64,000 bases of DNA. It comes from Monomorium pharaonis (lineage: Eukaryota; Arthropoda; Insecta; Hymenoptera; Formicidae). Where the stretch lies: assembly GCF_013373865.1 (NCBI RefSeq), contig NC_050475.1:4975001-5039000 (forward strand), given 5' to 3'. The notes under the pieces are model-generated. The model worked only from the letters and a program-made list of their open reading frames with translations. It was not told the DNA's origin and made no database searches. Below are positions 24,521 through 36,600 of the stretch, one piece after another; position 1 is the first letter of the stretch, and each line of letters opens with the position of its first letter. A program made the position numbers and the translations under genes.

Positions 24521-25660
24521 CTGTGATTTTTTTTGGTGTTAAGCGAAATTTCTGAACCGTGTAATTGAATGGGAGCATCGACTTTTTTAAAGAATATACT
24601 TGTAACTTTAGTTTTTTGGGAAAATTTATATAATAAATATCGATCAAATTTTCGCATTATATCCAAGAAATCAAACTATCAATTTTGACAAAACGTTGTA
24701 AATAACGACTATATTTATGCGTAAAAAAAATAACGATCGTCGTCTGGTTATTTTATGATCGAGTGCACTGTATTTATAGTGCACTTCCTATACCATAACT
24801 TTCCAAACATGCGTTTGTTTCCGTCCGTTCTATAAATAATCGTTGTCACCGATACCCAACGTTGATTTACGACTAAATTGCCCGGTATTTTCTACATGGC
24901 CATTTTTTATAATCATCATAGAAAAAAAAAAGACCGAGATCACGAATCACGCTGCGTTACTATTCAAAGAATCAAAAGATCATTTTTTCAACTCTTTCAA
25001 AAATAATTACATATTAATTTAAATAAAACATATATTTATAATTATGTCTCTATTTAATAAAATAATAGATATTTGCAAACTATAAAACAAAACATTACTA
25101 TGTTAATAAAAATATGCCATCCTATTTTAAAAAATGTTGATAATTGTAGAACAAACCCTTCGAAACAAACAACTTTTCGCCTTAATATTTTTTCATTTTA
25201 TCATTAAAAAATAACAGATATTCTAAATAACTGAATTACACGAAACACATTGTACAATACATTGGTATTAGTTTATTTCTATTTTCAGGCGTCCATCGCT
25301 TACAACGTCAGACATTTAATAAACATTCGTTAAGCAGAATTAGAGAAAGCTCAATAAACCAAGCTATTAATAACTTACAAGTTTAAATTATTTTTGCCGC
25401 GTATATTTTGATTCGTACACTGCTAATTCAATCCATTCCATATTGTTAAATAAAATGTAATTCTGGTAAGAGTGGCAAGTTAATAGACGATATGCTTAAA
25501 AAAAAAGAATATGCTCCACATTTCGCTGGGGTTCATCGTCCATTTTTGTTGGCGATACTTTCTTTCATTGATGCATCCAGCTCGATTAGCCAAGTTAAAT
25601 ACGAGCGGCCATTTATCAAGCAACAAAAAGGGGGAAGAGATGCATAATAGAGACGTTACC
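24521..25660. other. AT-rich spacer
   Basis: AT-rich, no supported feature. Confidence 0.55.
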
Positions 25661-25940
25661 TTCCGTACCATATGCTGACCGTGTACAATAAACGTGCGCG
25701 AGAGCGGTTAAATGGTTACGGCGCGCAATATGCCGAGAAACGCGACGAATAGTCGGGAAAACGGTTTGCGCGATAGACGCAGTTTATATTTACAATGGCA
25801 CAATGCACTTCTGCGCCCACGAGCACAGGGGTGTGATCGCATCGTTTGCGCGTGTCCGGCAAAAACGAGCAGGTTTCGGGGGGTCGCAGCTCAGGATCAG
25901 GATTTACGAGATAATTCTGTGAATCTCGATTTAAGCTGAA
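25661..25940. other. Small CpG-rich island
   Basis: A 75-codon plus frame (25712-25939) is open but Arg-rich, unspliced and unrecognised. It is probably chance. Confidence 0.4.
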
Positions 25941-28200
25941 ATCTCTGTCTTCCTGTTCGAGATATCTCTAAAATTTACAATAAATTTCCAAATATTCTAT
26001 TTAATTACAGATCGATTTGTTTTCTTCTCATATAAGATGTAAAATTTAAATGAAAAATAGATAATTCTCTCGAATTATATAAACATCTTCGAAATAAATA
26101 TCCTTAATATACTTGAATCGTTGACACTACATAAAAGAACTACATTAACATGTTTGCTTGGAAAATATAATTATTATTAAAAACATAATATTATTAATTG
26201 CATTAATTCTGTGTAATTTAATTTTCTGAAAATTAATTTAGGTCTGCAAATGTTTCTCTTCATTTATTTTATTTTATTTTATTTTTAAGTTTCATATAAC
26301 CATGGCAGGAATATTTTTATTCGAGCGATATTATGTATAAAAACCATAGCAGCCGTTAAATTTCCAATTCGATATTTTTAAAATAAAACGAGTAATAAAT
26401 TTGCAAATGTGCCGTTTGCAGTGTATTTGTATAATGTGTATATACAATAACGCATGCTGCTTGTAGATTCATAAATGTCAAGTGACATTTCAGATAGTAA
26501 TCAGCGAGCATCACTATTGTGATTGGATGACGTTACGCAATGCCATGTGAAATCCAATTCGGCGTTGTCCCACATCAAATGAGTTACATATACGTTTTAT
26601 CGTAATTCCCGGTAAAACGGTGCGCTCACGAATTTTTCAATATGCAAATGCACGAGAGAATACAGTTCAACCAGGCAGAAATGCATTCCCTGAAAATGGA
26701 AAGTCGCAAGATATTACATAGCGCGAGGTAAAAATAATGTCAACGCGTCGAGTAATTATTACGCGAAAAGTAATATATTGGCCTTAGTTACGATTACGAT
26801 TACATTGCGATTGCTGCAATATAGAATAAACTTGTAGGTATAATAAGACGAAAATGTTTATATAGTTGGAAAATATAACAAGATTTAAATTAAGAAATAA
26901 GAGTTAACAATTTTTTTATGCGCGCACAATACTTTTTTACCAACATTGTTATCAAAATTGTTTTCAAATTTCCTGTAGCACATATTAAAAAGATAAGTGT
27001 AATATAATGATCACGTACTTTAACACATTTGAGAATTGTTTACAGCTTACAGCACTTTAGATGTAATCAAACGATTTCAGAACGGCATTGGATTTTACCG
27101 CGCACGATGAAGAAACTGTTGTCTCCTTATGCGATGTATATTACTAGTTTTAGTAGGCAGCAAATGTGTATTTAATAAAGATATCGTTATATATCGTTTA
27201 AGTCTCTAATCAGCACCAACTTAAAATTTATATTATAATTATATTTTTTTATTAAAGAAAATCTGTATAACAAAGATATGGATTAAAACATATCTATTAA
27301 TGTTATAATTAATACTATGCAGGATATAATTTAAAGTTGTACTATGTGCGTAGGGAACATGATTGTACCTTACAGCAATTGTGTAATTAACTAATAATGA
27401 GTACGATGTAATTCATTACGGGGGATTCTAATTTTCGTTTAATGTTTTCATGATTTTAACCATTATTTTTGCCCAGTTCACGCATATTCGTTAGTAACGA
27501 TTTACGTTGCCAAGTCGTTTCGTATTAATTAAACGTGTTATCAAATTAACGCGACGTTAACGAATATGTGATGATTTAATTAAATCATTTATAATTAAAT
27601 ATATGAGATGCGATAATGAGACGAGTCACCGAATTAAATCGATGCTATTTGTAATTAAATGGCGTATGCATCCATGTATCGGCATTGTGGAAAATTATGT
27701 TGAATAATAATGCGCAGAAAATGCACAGTAAGAATAAAATGCCCGTGTTAATGTGCTCTAATAAGTTAGGTTACTTATCATATACATTATTACAATTAAA
27801 AGGCATAAAATAAAATATAAACATAAACTAAAATAAAACAAAATATATAAAAAAACTTTTCGTAGTATGATCTAATAAATTGGTATCGTTATCAAAATGC
27901 TCAAATTAATTATATTGTCGCACAATATTTGTATTATTTTAGAGATATGATAAGACAAAATTTTAAAATCGTGTGAATTGTCGATTAAATAGGCGCGTTC
28001 TAATTTATTCTTTTTACTATCTTTCTACAAAATAAAAAATTAGATAAATAATAATAAGTAAACATCATGTACTTTAAGTATGAGAAGTTTAACTTATTCG
28101 ATATGTACGAATATCGCATATTAATTAATTATTATAGCTACAGTCTCATATAAGCTAAACAAAAATCGAATAGTTTTTTATTCATCCCTTAGTAAACAAT
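25941..28200. other. AT-rich spacer
   Basis: Mostly AT-rich. A hairpin with 7-bp CGTTTTA arms lies at 26593-26619, and a homeodomain-type motif cluster at 27518-27662. No gene recognised. Confidence 0.5.
27518..27662. promoter_or_regulatory. Cluster of TAATTAAA-type motifs with an 18-bp palindrome
   Basis: About five TTAATTAAA/AATTAAAT-type sites lie within 145 bases, including the perfect palindrome ATGATTTAATTAAATCAT (27571-27588). TAATTA cores are typical homeodomain sites. In AT-rich DNA such motifs are also common by chance, so an enhancer role is only suggested. Confidence 0.3.
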
Positions 28201-28232
28201 ATAGAATTATATGTACAATCCTCTAATCTCAG

Positions 28233-28315
28233 ATTGCAATGCCCTGCCGTGAAATAATCCGCAGTGATTTCGAATGCAAATACGGGGGAGATCGAGAAAG
28301 AAAAAAAAACATCCG
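28233..28315 (+). CDS. Candidate internal coding exon (83 nt), unidentified
   Basis: A pyrimidine-rich acceptor (CCTCTAATCTCAG) ends at 28232 and a donor CCG|GTAAGA starts at 28316. Of the three frames only one is stop-free through the exon. It is entered at a codon boundary and leaves two bases (CG) of the next codon. It would encode a charged, two-cysteine segment including CREIIRSDFECKYGGDRERK. Phase-wise it can join the candidate exon at 41534-41602. No family recognised. Splice-like pairs are expected by chance a few times in 64 kb, so this is tentative. Confidence 0.3.
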
Positions 28316-28990
28316 GTAAGAGGCAACGAGAGATTACTCGAGATTATGGCAATGACGAACTCACGCGCGAATCCAGAGAGCGGGAGATGCAACGGGGGAT
28401 GAACGGGCTCTCTCTTCTTTCTCGTGAGCACTTCACATGCTACATAAATTAATTGTGCGGCCTCGCGGCCGCATGTTGCGATCTCAAGTGGGTTCGCGAG
28501 ATTAGGCAGAAGGGACAGGCAGTGAATGAGGAGGAGGGGAAAGAGGGGGGCGCTTCGGTTTTTGTTGGATTTGCACAACAATGCTCGGATCAACGTAGCA
28601 TGTGCGAGAACTTACCGCTCGGTGTTAGAGAAGGAAGGAGAGAAAGAGAGAGAGGGAGAAAGAAGGAAAGAAAGAGAAAACCACGAGAGCTTCGAGGGAT
28701 CTTTAATCCGCGGACCGCTCTCCAATTTGATACAATTTCCTGTCCTCTTTCTGTCACGCCGATGGGGAACAGACGTCCGCGGCCGTGCACTATAACCGTC
28801 GGAGTTGACCCCCGCTTGATCGGCGACCCCTTTTTCCACTGCTCTCCCTCCGCTTCGCACTGTGGCTCGTTGCTACGACGGTGTATTTATTGGTAATTTC
28901 CCGACGTGGAAAATCTGGCTATCGAGATGTGTGGAAATGTAGGAGATAGGATTCTGTGCGCACGGAAACGTAATTTCGAAAACGTGGGAA
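28316..28990. other. CpG-rich island with purine tract
   Basis: CpG-rich block containing a purine tract at 28627-28680. A minus-strand donor-like GCG|GTAAGT near 28610 lies just downstream (in minus orientation) of the matching pyrimidine tract, but no AG separates them suitably. A minus-strand 5' exon starting in the island is possible and unproven. Confidence 0.4.
28627..28680. repeat. Purine tract, imperfect GA/GAAA repeats
   Basis: Fifty-four bases of A and G on the plus strand. Confidence 0.9.
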
Positions 28991-29280
28991 TATTTCACCG
29001 AATTCTGAACAAAGGGTATTTAATTACTTTGTGATTTAGCGATTGTCTCTTGGAAAAAAAAAAAACACTGGAGAAACTTTAGTACTAATTACTCCTAATT
29101 TATTAAAATGAAATGCTTAAAAGAAATCATCTTCAACAGGTCATATAAAAGTTTATCACTATAAATAGAACTTTAAAAATAGTTTAGAAATAGAGAAAAT
29201 GTATGTACCAGTAAAAATATTATATTATATAATGATTATTCCCGATAATTTAAATAATTATAAGATAATAATAATCAGTC
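28991..29280. other. AT-rich spacer
   Basis: No feature seen. Confidence 0.5.
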
Positions 29281-30080
29281 TAACTACAGTTGTGCGAAAA
29301 CGTCGATTTCCGTCTTCCAATGTAATGTGATGTTTCTTTTCGCAATGTGTGGGTGGGCTTTGATACATTTTTAGGATACTTCGAGATACCGTGAAAGTCT
29401 ATCTGCAAGATTCCATATAAAGTACATACTGTATTTTTCCAACGCGCACATTTATGCTCGCTGACGAAGGAGAGAGAAAGCCGCGGCTGGCTATACCGCC
29501 TTTGATTCATCTCGTCGTCGTCGTAGGTACTTTGACTGAGAACGGAGCGAAGTACTTGGCCAAGTATCTACATGACAAGTACGTCTGCCCTGTAACGGAA
29601 ATTCTGCTCTCGGAACTTATGGAAGCGGGTGGCGAAACGAAGCGTGCACTCTCCATTTCTCTCCCCCAACCGCCGGCACCCAACCCCCCAACCGCTCCCG
29701 TCATCGCGAATACCGCGGGGAAAGTTTTGGATGTGAATAAACTTTTATTTCTTGCCCGCGGGCGAAACTTTGCCGAATCGTATATCTTTGCGAAGTGTCT
29801 GCTAAATACGACGTAGTTCGTTCCCTTTTGTGCCGCAACGAGCCCCGTGTCATAGGTCGCGAATATGGACCGTTTTAATTTGAAGCAAAGTTACACCTAG
29901 TTATACGCCCAGTTATATATACTTTGCCCTGGCCTGAAAAGAGTTTGATTGCTCCGAATGCGTGACTTCGCATAATTTTGCCGATGTCTTTTACGACACG
30001 TTAATATTTCTTTAAAAAGAAGAACAAAGTCGGCACGCTAAAGATATAAAGCTCTTCTATCCGGGAAAGCGTGCATTGCA
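29281..30080. other. GC-richer island with an unsupported 120-codon frame
   Basis: A plus frame at 29454-29816 is 120 codons long with a Pro-rich middle. Purine-first codon bias is weak (roughly 57%), and there is no splice or domain evidence. I regard it as probably chance. Confidence 0.35.
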
Positions 30081-30760
30081 GACTGAATTTTCATTTTAAA
30101 TGAAGAAATTAATTTACTAGGAAAGTAAGATTTGATTATTACCCTACGATCATGGAAATACATATTATAGCTCATTATTTTATTTCACGTTAATTTCCTT
30201 TAATTAATTTCCTTTAAACTTTAATTTTGATAGAATGTCAGTCTTGCAATTGTATTTGCTCGAGTTTAATGTCTCTCCTAATTGAAGATTTAAAATCTAA
30301 AATTTACAAACTTTAACTTCATTAATAATAATTAAATTATGTGTGAGTGTATAAATAAAGGCGCGTTAAATATCGCAGTATATTAAACGCGAATTTGTCA
30401 GATCGTTTTAGGTTGAAATAAGGTCAGAACGATGCTTCTTAAGGAAACTCTAAATTTATTTAAGGGAAATTTATCGCCTTCGTGGGTTGGATCATAGAGC
30501 TGCGATAGTTTTTAACTACTTTTCGCAACGGGGCAAATCAATATGGTCCAGATAAGAGTTCGCGGAGTCCTTGTTAGGATCATCCGGGTTAAACCTCTGA
30601 TTTATCGACGAGAGCTACGCGCGAGAATCCTCAAGCTCTTGGAAATCTCTCAGGATACTTCTGCCGATTTCCATTTTTATTACACCGTATCCGCGGCGTA
30701 TCTACATCCCTCAAAGAATCGACGACGCTAATTTGCAAGCAGATAACTCAGGGTTACGAT
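30081..30760. other. Mixed spacer
   Basis: AT-rich to about 30360, then moderately GC-rich. A 62-codon plus frame at 30543-30731 is Arg-rich and shows no codon bias. Confidence 0.4.
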
Positions 30761-30771
30761 CATGAACTTAC

Positions 30772-30815
30772 CTAGGACAAAGAGAAAGTCCGATTTTCAA
30801 TCTCTGCACATCGCC
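30772..30815 (-). CDS. Candidate internal exon (44 nt), unidentified
   Basis: On the minus strand a near-ideal acceptor (TATTTTCTTTTTCAG, ending at 30816) and a perfect donor (CTAG|GTAAGT) enclose 44 bases. This is the only AG|GTAAGT donor I found in the window on this strand. One frame is open, entered at a codon boundary and leaving two bases: GDVQRLKIGLSLCP. The other frames contain TGA or end in TAG. It could be a small coding exon or a 5'-UTR exon (the second frame holds a five-codon mini-frame). Phase agrees with an upstream exon at 42171-42199. Protein family not recognised. Confidence 0.45.
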
Positions 30816-31090
30816 CTGAAAAAGAAAATAAAAAATATGTTAGTTTCATTTATTTGTTCGTTATTGAGAAATCTTAAAAGAGATTGATAAAACAGATTTA
30901 ATAATTAATAAAGAAAAATAGAAAATTAATACAATATTTCATAAAGAAGGAATTATAAAATTCTATTCTCTCTTCTTTATTCATTGCTCTTCCTATCTAT
31001 ATTTTCTCTAGGAATTTTTCTCATTTATATCTAAATATACATGTATCAAAAATCGCGATTGCTAATATGAAAGTGACTATTTAGTTGAGC
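30816..31090. other. AT-rich spacer
   Basis: AT-rich sequence containing the pyrimidine tract of the minus-strand acceptor above. Nothing else noted. Confidence 0.5.
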
Positions 31091-31146
31091 AACATTTTCA
31101 GAGATTTACGAATCGCTCGTGAAAGAGGCAGTGGCCTTCCTTAAAA

Positions 31147-31214
31147 GGAAGGGAGGGAGAGAGAGAGAGAGAAAGAGAAAAAGAGAGAGGAAGGAGGGAG
31201 CGAAAAAGAGAGAT
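31147..31214. repeat. Purine tract, GA/GAAA repeats
   Basis: Mostly GA and GAAA units on the plus strand. Confidence 0.9.
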
Positions 31215-31382
31215 AGATGCGTGATTGCGATGCCGTTGTGCGGCCAAATCAAATTTAAAAGAATGACTCGTACACTTGTTTCACGGGTGGAACAATGGCC
31301 TTTTGAACACACTTCCCTCGAGGACCTTTCAAGGCGTTTGCTGACATTACGCTGCACTGTCGACGGCACAATGGAGAATTGT

Positions 31383-31420
31383 GCCGCCGCCGCTGCCGCC
31401 GCGGCGGCGGCGGCGGCGGC
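31383..31420. repeat. GCC/GGC trinucleotide repeat forming a 38-bp palindrome
   Basis: (GCC)n switches to (GGC)n at 31401/31402. The two halves pair over 19 positions with a single T-G mismatch (31394 with 31409). Frames across it give Ala or Arg/Pro runs. Confidence 0.9.
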
Positions 31421-32526
31421 CGCTGCGAGGTAGCACGTTCTCCACGGTTCGGAAGTATCGGGGAATTGAAATAGGTGGAAGACAACTGTTGCTCCTCGCA
31501 ACCTTAGAGAAGAGGCTAAACCTAATTTGGCTCGTTCCCGAAATTCCCGGCCTAGCAATTTCCTGTCAGTCGTTCGACTCCACGCGCGTTTTCTCCACTC
31601 ATCCCGTATAATTATTATCGCGAACGGGTAGCACTACCGATCAAGACTGTCCTGAGCGAATATCATAGTCACGTACGTATTTTCAATACATCTCGAACGC
31701 TCTTAGAGAGAGAGAAAAAAAAAGATAATTCTTGCGGCGAGTCTGTACCAATTCAAATTCCGTAATCTTCGCTGTATAATAAAACGTTTCGCATAACACG
31801 CGGCCGCGCCTCGCCGCAGATATTGCTTTCATTATCCTCCCCCGTGATATTCCTCCGCGCTTTCTTTCTATATGTCTTTCATAATATATCTTGCTCATTT
31901 CCAACTTTCAACAAGATACACCGATTTAAATTCATGATATGCCGAGTAAAACATTCCTAATATTATCTTTGCTCTTATTTCCGCCGAGTCACGCCGTCTT
32001 AGCATTGAACGTTCGCTCTCCTCCCTTCATCGTCACTTCCCTACGTTCCTGCGCTATTTTTACAAGGCCACCGTCCCGAGGGCGCGTATCCCTGTCGTGC
32101 AACGCTAACGTTTGTTACTCGGAAAGGTTGTGCCCGCGGCCGCAATCAAGCCCGCCGCCACGAAGCACGATTTAGCGTGTGTTATTACGAATACCCCGGA
32201 CTTAGAGAAAAGTGACTCACACGCGGCTCTAATTTATCGTTATTCCGCGTGCCGTTGCGACGGGGGGCAATCAATAACGATTAAGACCACGAGGGAGAAA
32301 GAACGGGCCGATTACGCCCTAAAAACTATCGATTTAGATCAACCGGCGGTTCCTGCGTCGCTCGCGAGTTAAACGTTTCGCGCAGTCGCGCAGCACTCCA
32401 GTCATTATTTTAATTGTTGCGAGAGAGTATTGCGTCTCGCTCTAGGGTCCTTAATTACAGCGTCCGCTGCGGAAATTAAAGCGATTCCACTTGCCTGCTG
32501 GCGTCCACACTTAAAGAAACAACCGC

Positions 32527-32549
32527 TCTTCTCTCTCTCTCTCTCTCTT
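32527..32549. repeat. (TC)n microsatellite
   Basis: About ten TC units within a longer pyrimidine tract. Confidence 0.9.
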
Positions 32550-33330
32550 TCGTCGTTTCTGTTTCTCTTTTTACGCCGGTCCGAGTAAGGTGAGAAGCAA
32601 TGGTTCGGTCAGTCTGGCGATTAGAGTAGACCGACGGGAGACGTACAAATTGCTAACCCGTTACCGGCGTTCGCGGGGTCCATTCGCTCGTGCCGAGTTT
32701 ATTTAGCGCCGATAATACCTGAACGATGCGTTGTCGGTCGGGGACGAGCACAATTCCCGACGGAGAAACCAACGGGAATAAAACCGTCTCGCGACATCCT
32801 TGTCAGTGACAAATTTTCCACTCGCAATTTAATGAACGGGTTATACGAATCCTTCCTAAAGATATAGTGTATGGTTTTTTTGAAATCCCCACTCCGTAAC
32901 CCAATTGCGAAATTCCGATATTGGAAAAACGGATAACGTCGGCTCATTCAACCTAACGATATTGGACACGTGCAGTGCGCGCCGTTAAATTAGGAAGATA
33001 AAATGAACATACGTTACCGTAAAGGATATCGCTGCAGCATCCGAGGAACGTATTCCTCCTCTTGAAATGTCAATAATCGCTAAAATGCATTGAGCGAATT
33101 GAGTTAAGTTGCAAACCATTTTTCCAGCAGCTCGTTCGCTTAGTCGCGAGCTGTAGAATTTTGTTACTACCTATCGTTAGCAACTGTCTACGTGCCAATT
33201 AATTTCAACGTTTCGCGCGATATATACGATATTCTTTATGACGTCCGACATACATCGCGCTCGTCCTTTCAGCCTCCGCTATCACGTTCGACAATTCGTT
33301 CGTTAGCGTTAGATCTAAACGGAGCGTAAA

Positions 33331-33540
33331 AATTGTAATGGTAGATTTATAAATAAAGCCTTGCGAAAAATTATGTAATTATTCAGAAAAGAATTCAATT
33401 ATATGTATATATATATATATTTACTATTATAAAAAAAATAACAATTATTAAACTACTTTGTTATCCTATTCCTGCAGCTAATGTTGAGAAGCAAAGTTAA
33501 TTAAACTTGAACAACAAAATTTTGTGATAATTAAAACTAA
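33331..33540. other. AT-rich spacer with short (AT)n
   Basis: AT run at about 33405-33420. No other feature. Confidence 0.5.
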
Positions 33541-35070
33541 TGTGAAATTGCAATTCTCTTTTGTGCGCTTTTGTGTCATTCGTCCTTTTGCAGCCAGTCA
33601 CGCAAAATAAAGGATCGCACCGGTGTATACGGTGCGTTTTCGCCTCGACGCGCGTCGCTGCACGCACGTCGGGATGCGGATGCAATGCTTTTCACGACCG
33701 CGTGCGAGTTTTTGTTTCTGCCGAGTAGTGCGCGTCGCGAACGTGACGAGAAGGCATATAAATGTGTTGGATAGCGACGACTACGTGTCGCGATTCTCGA
33801 ACTAAATCAAAAGCGTTGTTTCAATATTGATAATTTTGAAACGACGAAACTCCAATAGTCTATCACTTCTCGGCTTGAAAAATCAGCAACAATGTGCCTT
33901 TTGAATTATTATTATTAATATTGAAAAAATTTATTGTATTGGGCGTGAGAATATCGACGCCATCACTATAGTTGGTGTAGGGATTTAACGAAACGGCGCG
34001 TCGGTACGTCAAAGGCCGCCACTGACGTTTCGCCTGTTGCATGAAGTCGGCGCTTTTCATTCAATTATTCGCAATTACAGAGGAGGCTCTCCGCCTCCTC
34101 GTGTTCGTTACCGTTTTGGTAATTGCCGTTACCGAGAAAATAGCCGCGAAACGAATCACTTTTGTGCGCGCGTATGAAAATACAAAAAAATTACTCTTTG
34201 CGAGGGAACCATGATCATCACGTCCCTTTAATGAGATTTGTGCTAGGGAAAATATTCAAATGAATATTTTTTCAACGATATTACGCGAACTGTAGATTAC
34301 GGCAAAAAAATATTTAACGTTCTAATGAGATTATACGTCAAAGTAATCTTCGCGTTTTCAACTGATGCTATGATTACCTTGAATATCAAAATTTCGAAAA
34401 TTATCTCGAAATAAAAATATTCTGTGAAAAAAGAAATGTTGAAAAACTTGTTGTAAATTAAAAAAAGTAAAACACAACTTGAGAATGGATAATATAAATT
34501 ATAAGTAACTCATAACGGTGATGATTATGAGAAGTATCGTATAACATATACACGTATAATGTTTTGGAAATATAACTATTAGCGTGAGAGCTCGTTTAAG
34601 TGGCAATATGTTCCTCGACACGACACATCAAATTCGATCTAGACTAGCGAGCCATCGCGTTCTTTAGCCGTCCACGCGATTACGCTGGCGCGCGTTCTCA
34701 GCACAGCATTTTTTAATCTTTCATCCGACGCTTTTAATCATTCTAGGGGCCAAGTAATAGACGAAGGCACGGAAAGATCGCCTCTCAAAAGCAAATAGAT
34801 GCGGGATCTGGCGCCGCGCGGCGGCCTCCAGGAGTGCAATATCGTTTTAACCAGTTTTAGACATTATTTATTCATTTCTCCATAGTACCGGGGTCGATGC
34901 ACGTTCCGTTTTGAGAGATTCCCTCCCGGAGAGAGAAACGGGCGAGTTGCACGAATAAAGCGGAAGATCGATCTTTTACGATCCCCCCCCGATTTCGAGC
35001 CGTTTAACATAAATTAGACTAAATTGCAGCGCCGATAAAAGCGACGTAATCATCGGAAAAATTTCTGCCG
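33541..35070. other. CpG-rich DNA, no gene recognised
   Basis: GC-richer stretches flank a less GC-rich centre (34180-34600). A strong short hairpin lies at 34080-34100 and a C9 run at about 34982-34990. No exon pair supported. Confidence 0.45.
34080..34100. repeat. GC-rich perfect hairpin GAGGAGGC-N5-GCCTCCTC
   Basis: An 8-bp perfect stem with loop TCTCC, followed at 34108-34122 by a second dyad TTACC-GTTTT-GGTAA. Confidence 0.75.
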
Positions 35071-36600
35071 TAATATAAAACGTTATTTTTTTACACGCCT
35101 TTTTGTTATTATCAACATTTTTCATCATTATTAAAACTGTAATTCTGGATAATTACTTCACGATCGCTATTGCTATGTGATATTATAGAGAGGATATGAG
35201 ATTCTCAAAAAGATTGAAATGAAAAGATTAGATTATTATTACTTTTTATTGTTTTCAGTAGTATTATTATTGTTATTACTATTATCTTCTTTAATGTCTT
35301 CCTTAAATTTGCGCGTAATATTCCGGCAAGACCCGTCATTCTCTAGAATACGTGATGCAATAAATCTATGCTATTATATCGGGCCTTCACGATCAATAGC
35401 GTATGAACCTCCCGTTTTCATCGTCGCCATAAAAATCCGTGAATATAACACTGCTGATCGACGTGTAGGAAAACGCGACGCGCGGAGTAGTGAATTAATT
35501 TGCGGAGTAATTCCGTCATCGTGATGTCGCGTGAAATCGCGGCATGATTGACGGACGTATTTCCGCGTCCCTCGACGCAATAGATTAGCTATTAAATTCG
35601 TCTACGAGAAGTTACTAGAAAATGGGTCGAACATTCTGGCCCGCAATGAAAATGCTCCGACTTTTTTTTACGCTTTTTAGGCTTTACGTCAGACTTTCGA
35701 CGTAAAGGCCTTGTCGATTTTCCCGTAACTATATGTCACTTTCACGAGTTTGACGATCGATACAGCGAGAAAATGTAATAACGTATGTATCATAAACATC
35801 TGGCTGTTTCAGATTTATCTTTATTTTGATGTGCAAATCCGTTAGATTGAATAATCTGGTTCTTTTTCGTTTCTTACTCATTCCGCATGCAGGATTATTT
35901 TTGGGGTAGTGATAAAAGCTTCATTAGCTCTCGAAAATTTACCGATAATGGATAAGAGCGATATTAATTTTGTCATTTTAACGTCGTTTTAATCACGATG
36001 TGTGCGCACTAAGGCTTGAACAGTGGCGGGGAACGCCCAAAGATACGATTGTGTTTTATGCAGTTTACGTGCGAGATAGCGGAGACCTGATAATCCCCCG
36101 GTCCCGCTTAAATCAAGGCCCTTTTAATCCCACAGGATACCCGAATTGGGAACTCGGATTGAATACAAATTCCACGCTGTACCGTCTTACATTTGTATAA
36201 GTGAAATGCTTGCTCGGTATAATTCTGCGGCCTTCGAAATTAAATTATTTTAGTAAGCGTACAATCCTGTTTCTATAAACTTTCAGACGTGAAATGGAAA
36301 AGTTTGAAACATATATAACTAACAGAAATTTATCATTATATCAAATATATTTAAAAGTTTACATAACTGACAGTGCGACTCTTTTCATTCAAATAACAAA
36401 ACCATAAAATGATTAAAAAGCATTAATAAAAAAAATGTATATATCATTGGTTAAAAAATAAGTTTTATTTTATTTGTTTTGCTCAGAAGTCCTAAGAAAC
36501 ACGTCAACTTATGAATGGAATATTTACATTTTCAATGTTTGCAAACGAAGAAATAGTATAATCGTGATTAAGAGGTTATACTGTGAAAGGGTAAAACTCT
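35071..36600. other. Mixed spacer, no gene recognised
   Basis: GC-richer at about 35300-36240, AT-rich elsewhere. Frames at 35219-35524 (101 codons, plus) and 36000-36200 (66 codons, plus) have no codon bias or splice support. Confidence 0.4.

Larger units (their letters stand above)
31091..33330. other. Large CpG-rich island
   Basis: About 2.2 kb of CpG-rich DNA with NotI-type GCGGCCGC sequence near 31801 and 32137, a purine tract, a GCC/GGC palindrome and a TC tract. Many frames are open on both strands (150 codons minus at 31106-31558, 104 codons plus at 31119-31433), driven by repeats. AAG|GTGAGA at about 32588 follows a strong pyrimidine tract without a usable acceptor. Promoter or 5'-exon function is possible but not shown. 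Confidence 0.4.

Noticed and set aside
28590..28860. Minus-strand donor GCG|GTAAGT after a strong pyrimidine tract
   Set aside because: No AG lies between tract and donor at a usable distance, so it cannot be called an internal exon. A first exon is possible but unsupported.
29454..29816. 120-codon plus frame
   Set aside because: Only weak purine-first bias. A few frames of this length are expected by chance in the GC-rich part of the window.
31106..31558. 150-codon minus frame with an Ala run
   Set aside because: The Ala run is the GCC/GGC repeat and the Ser/Leu run is the GA tract. The opposite strand is open too.
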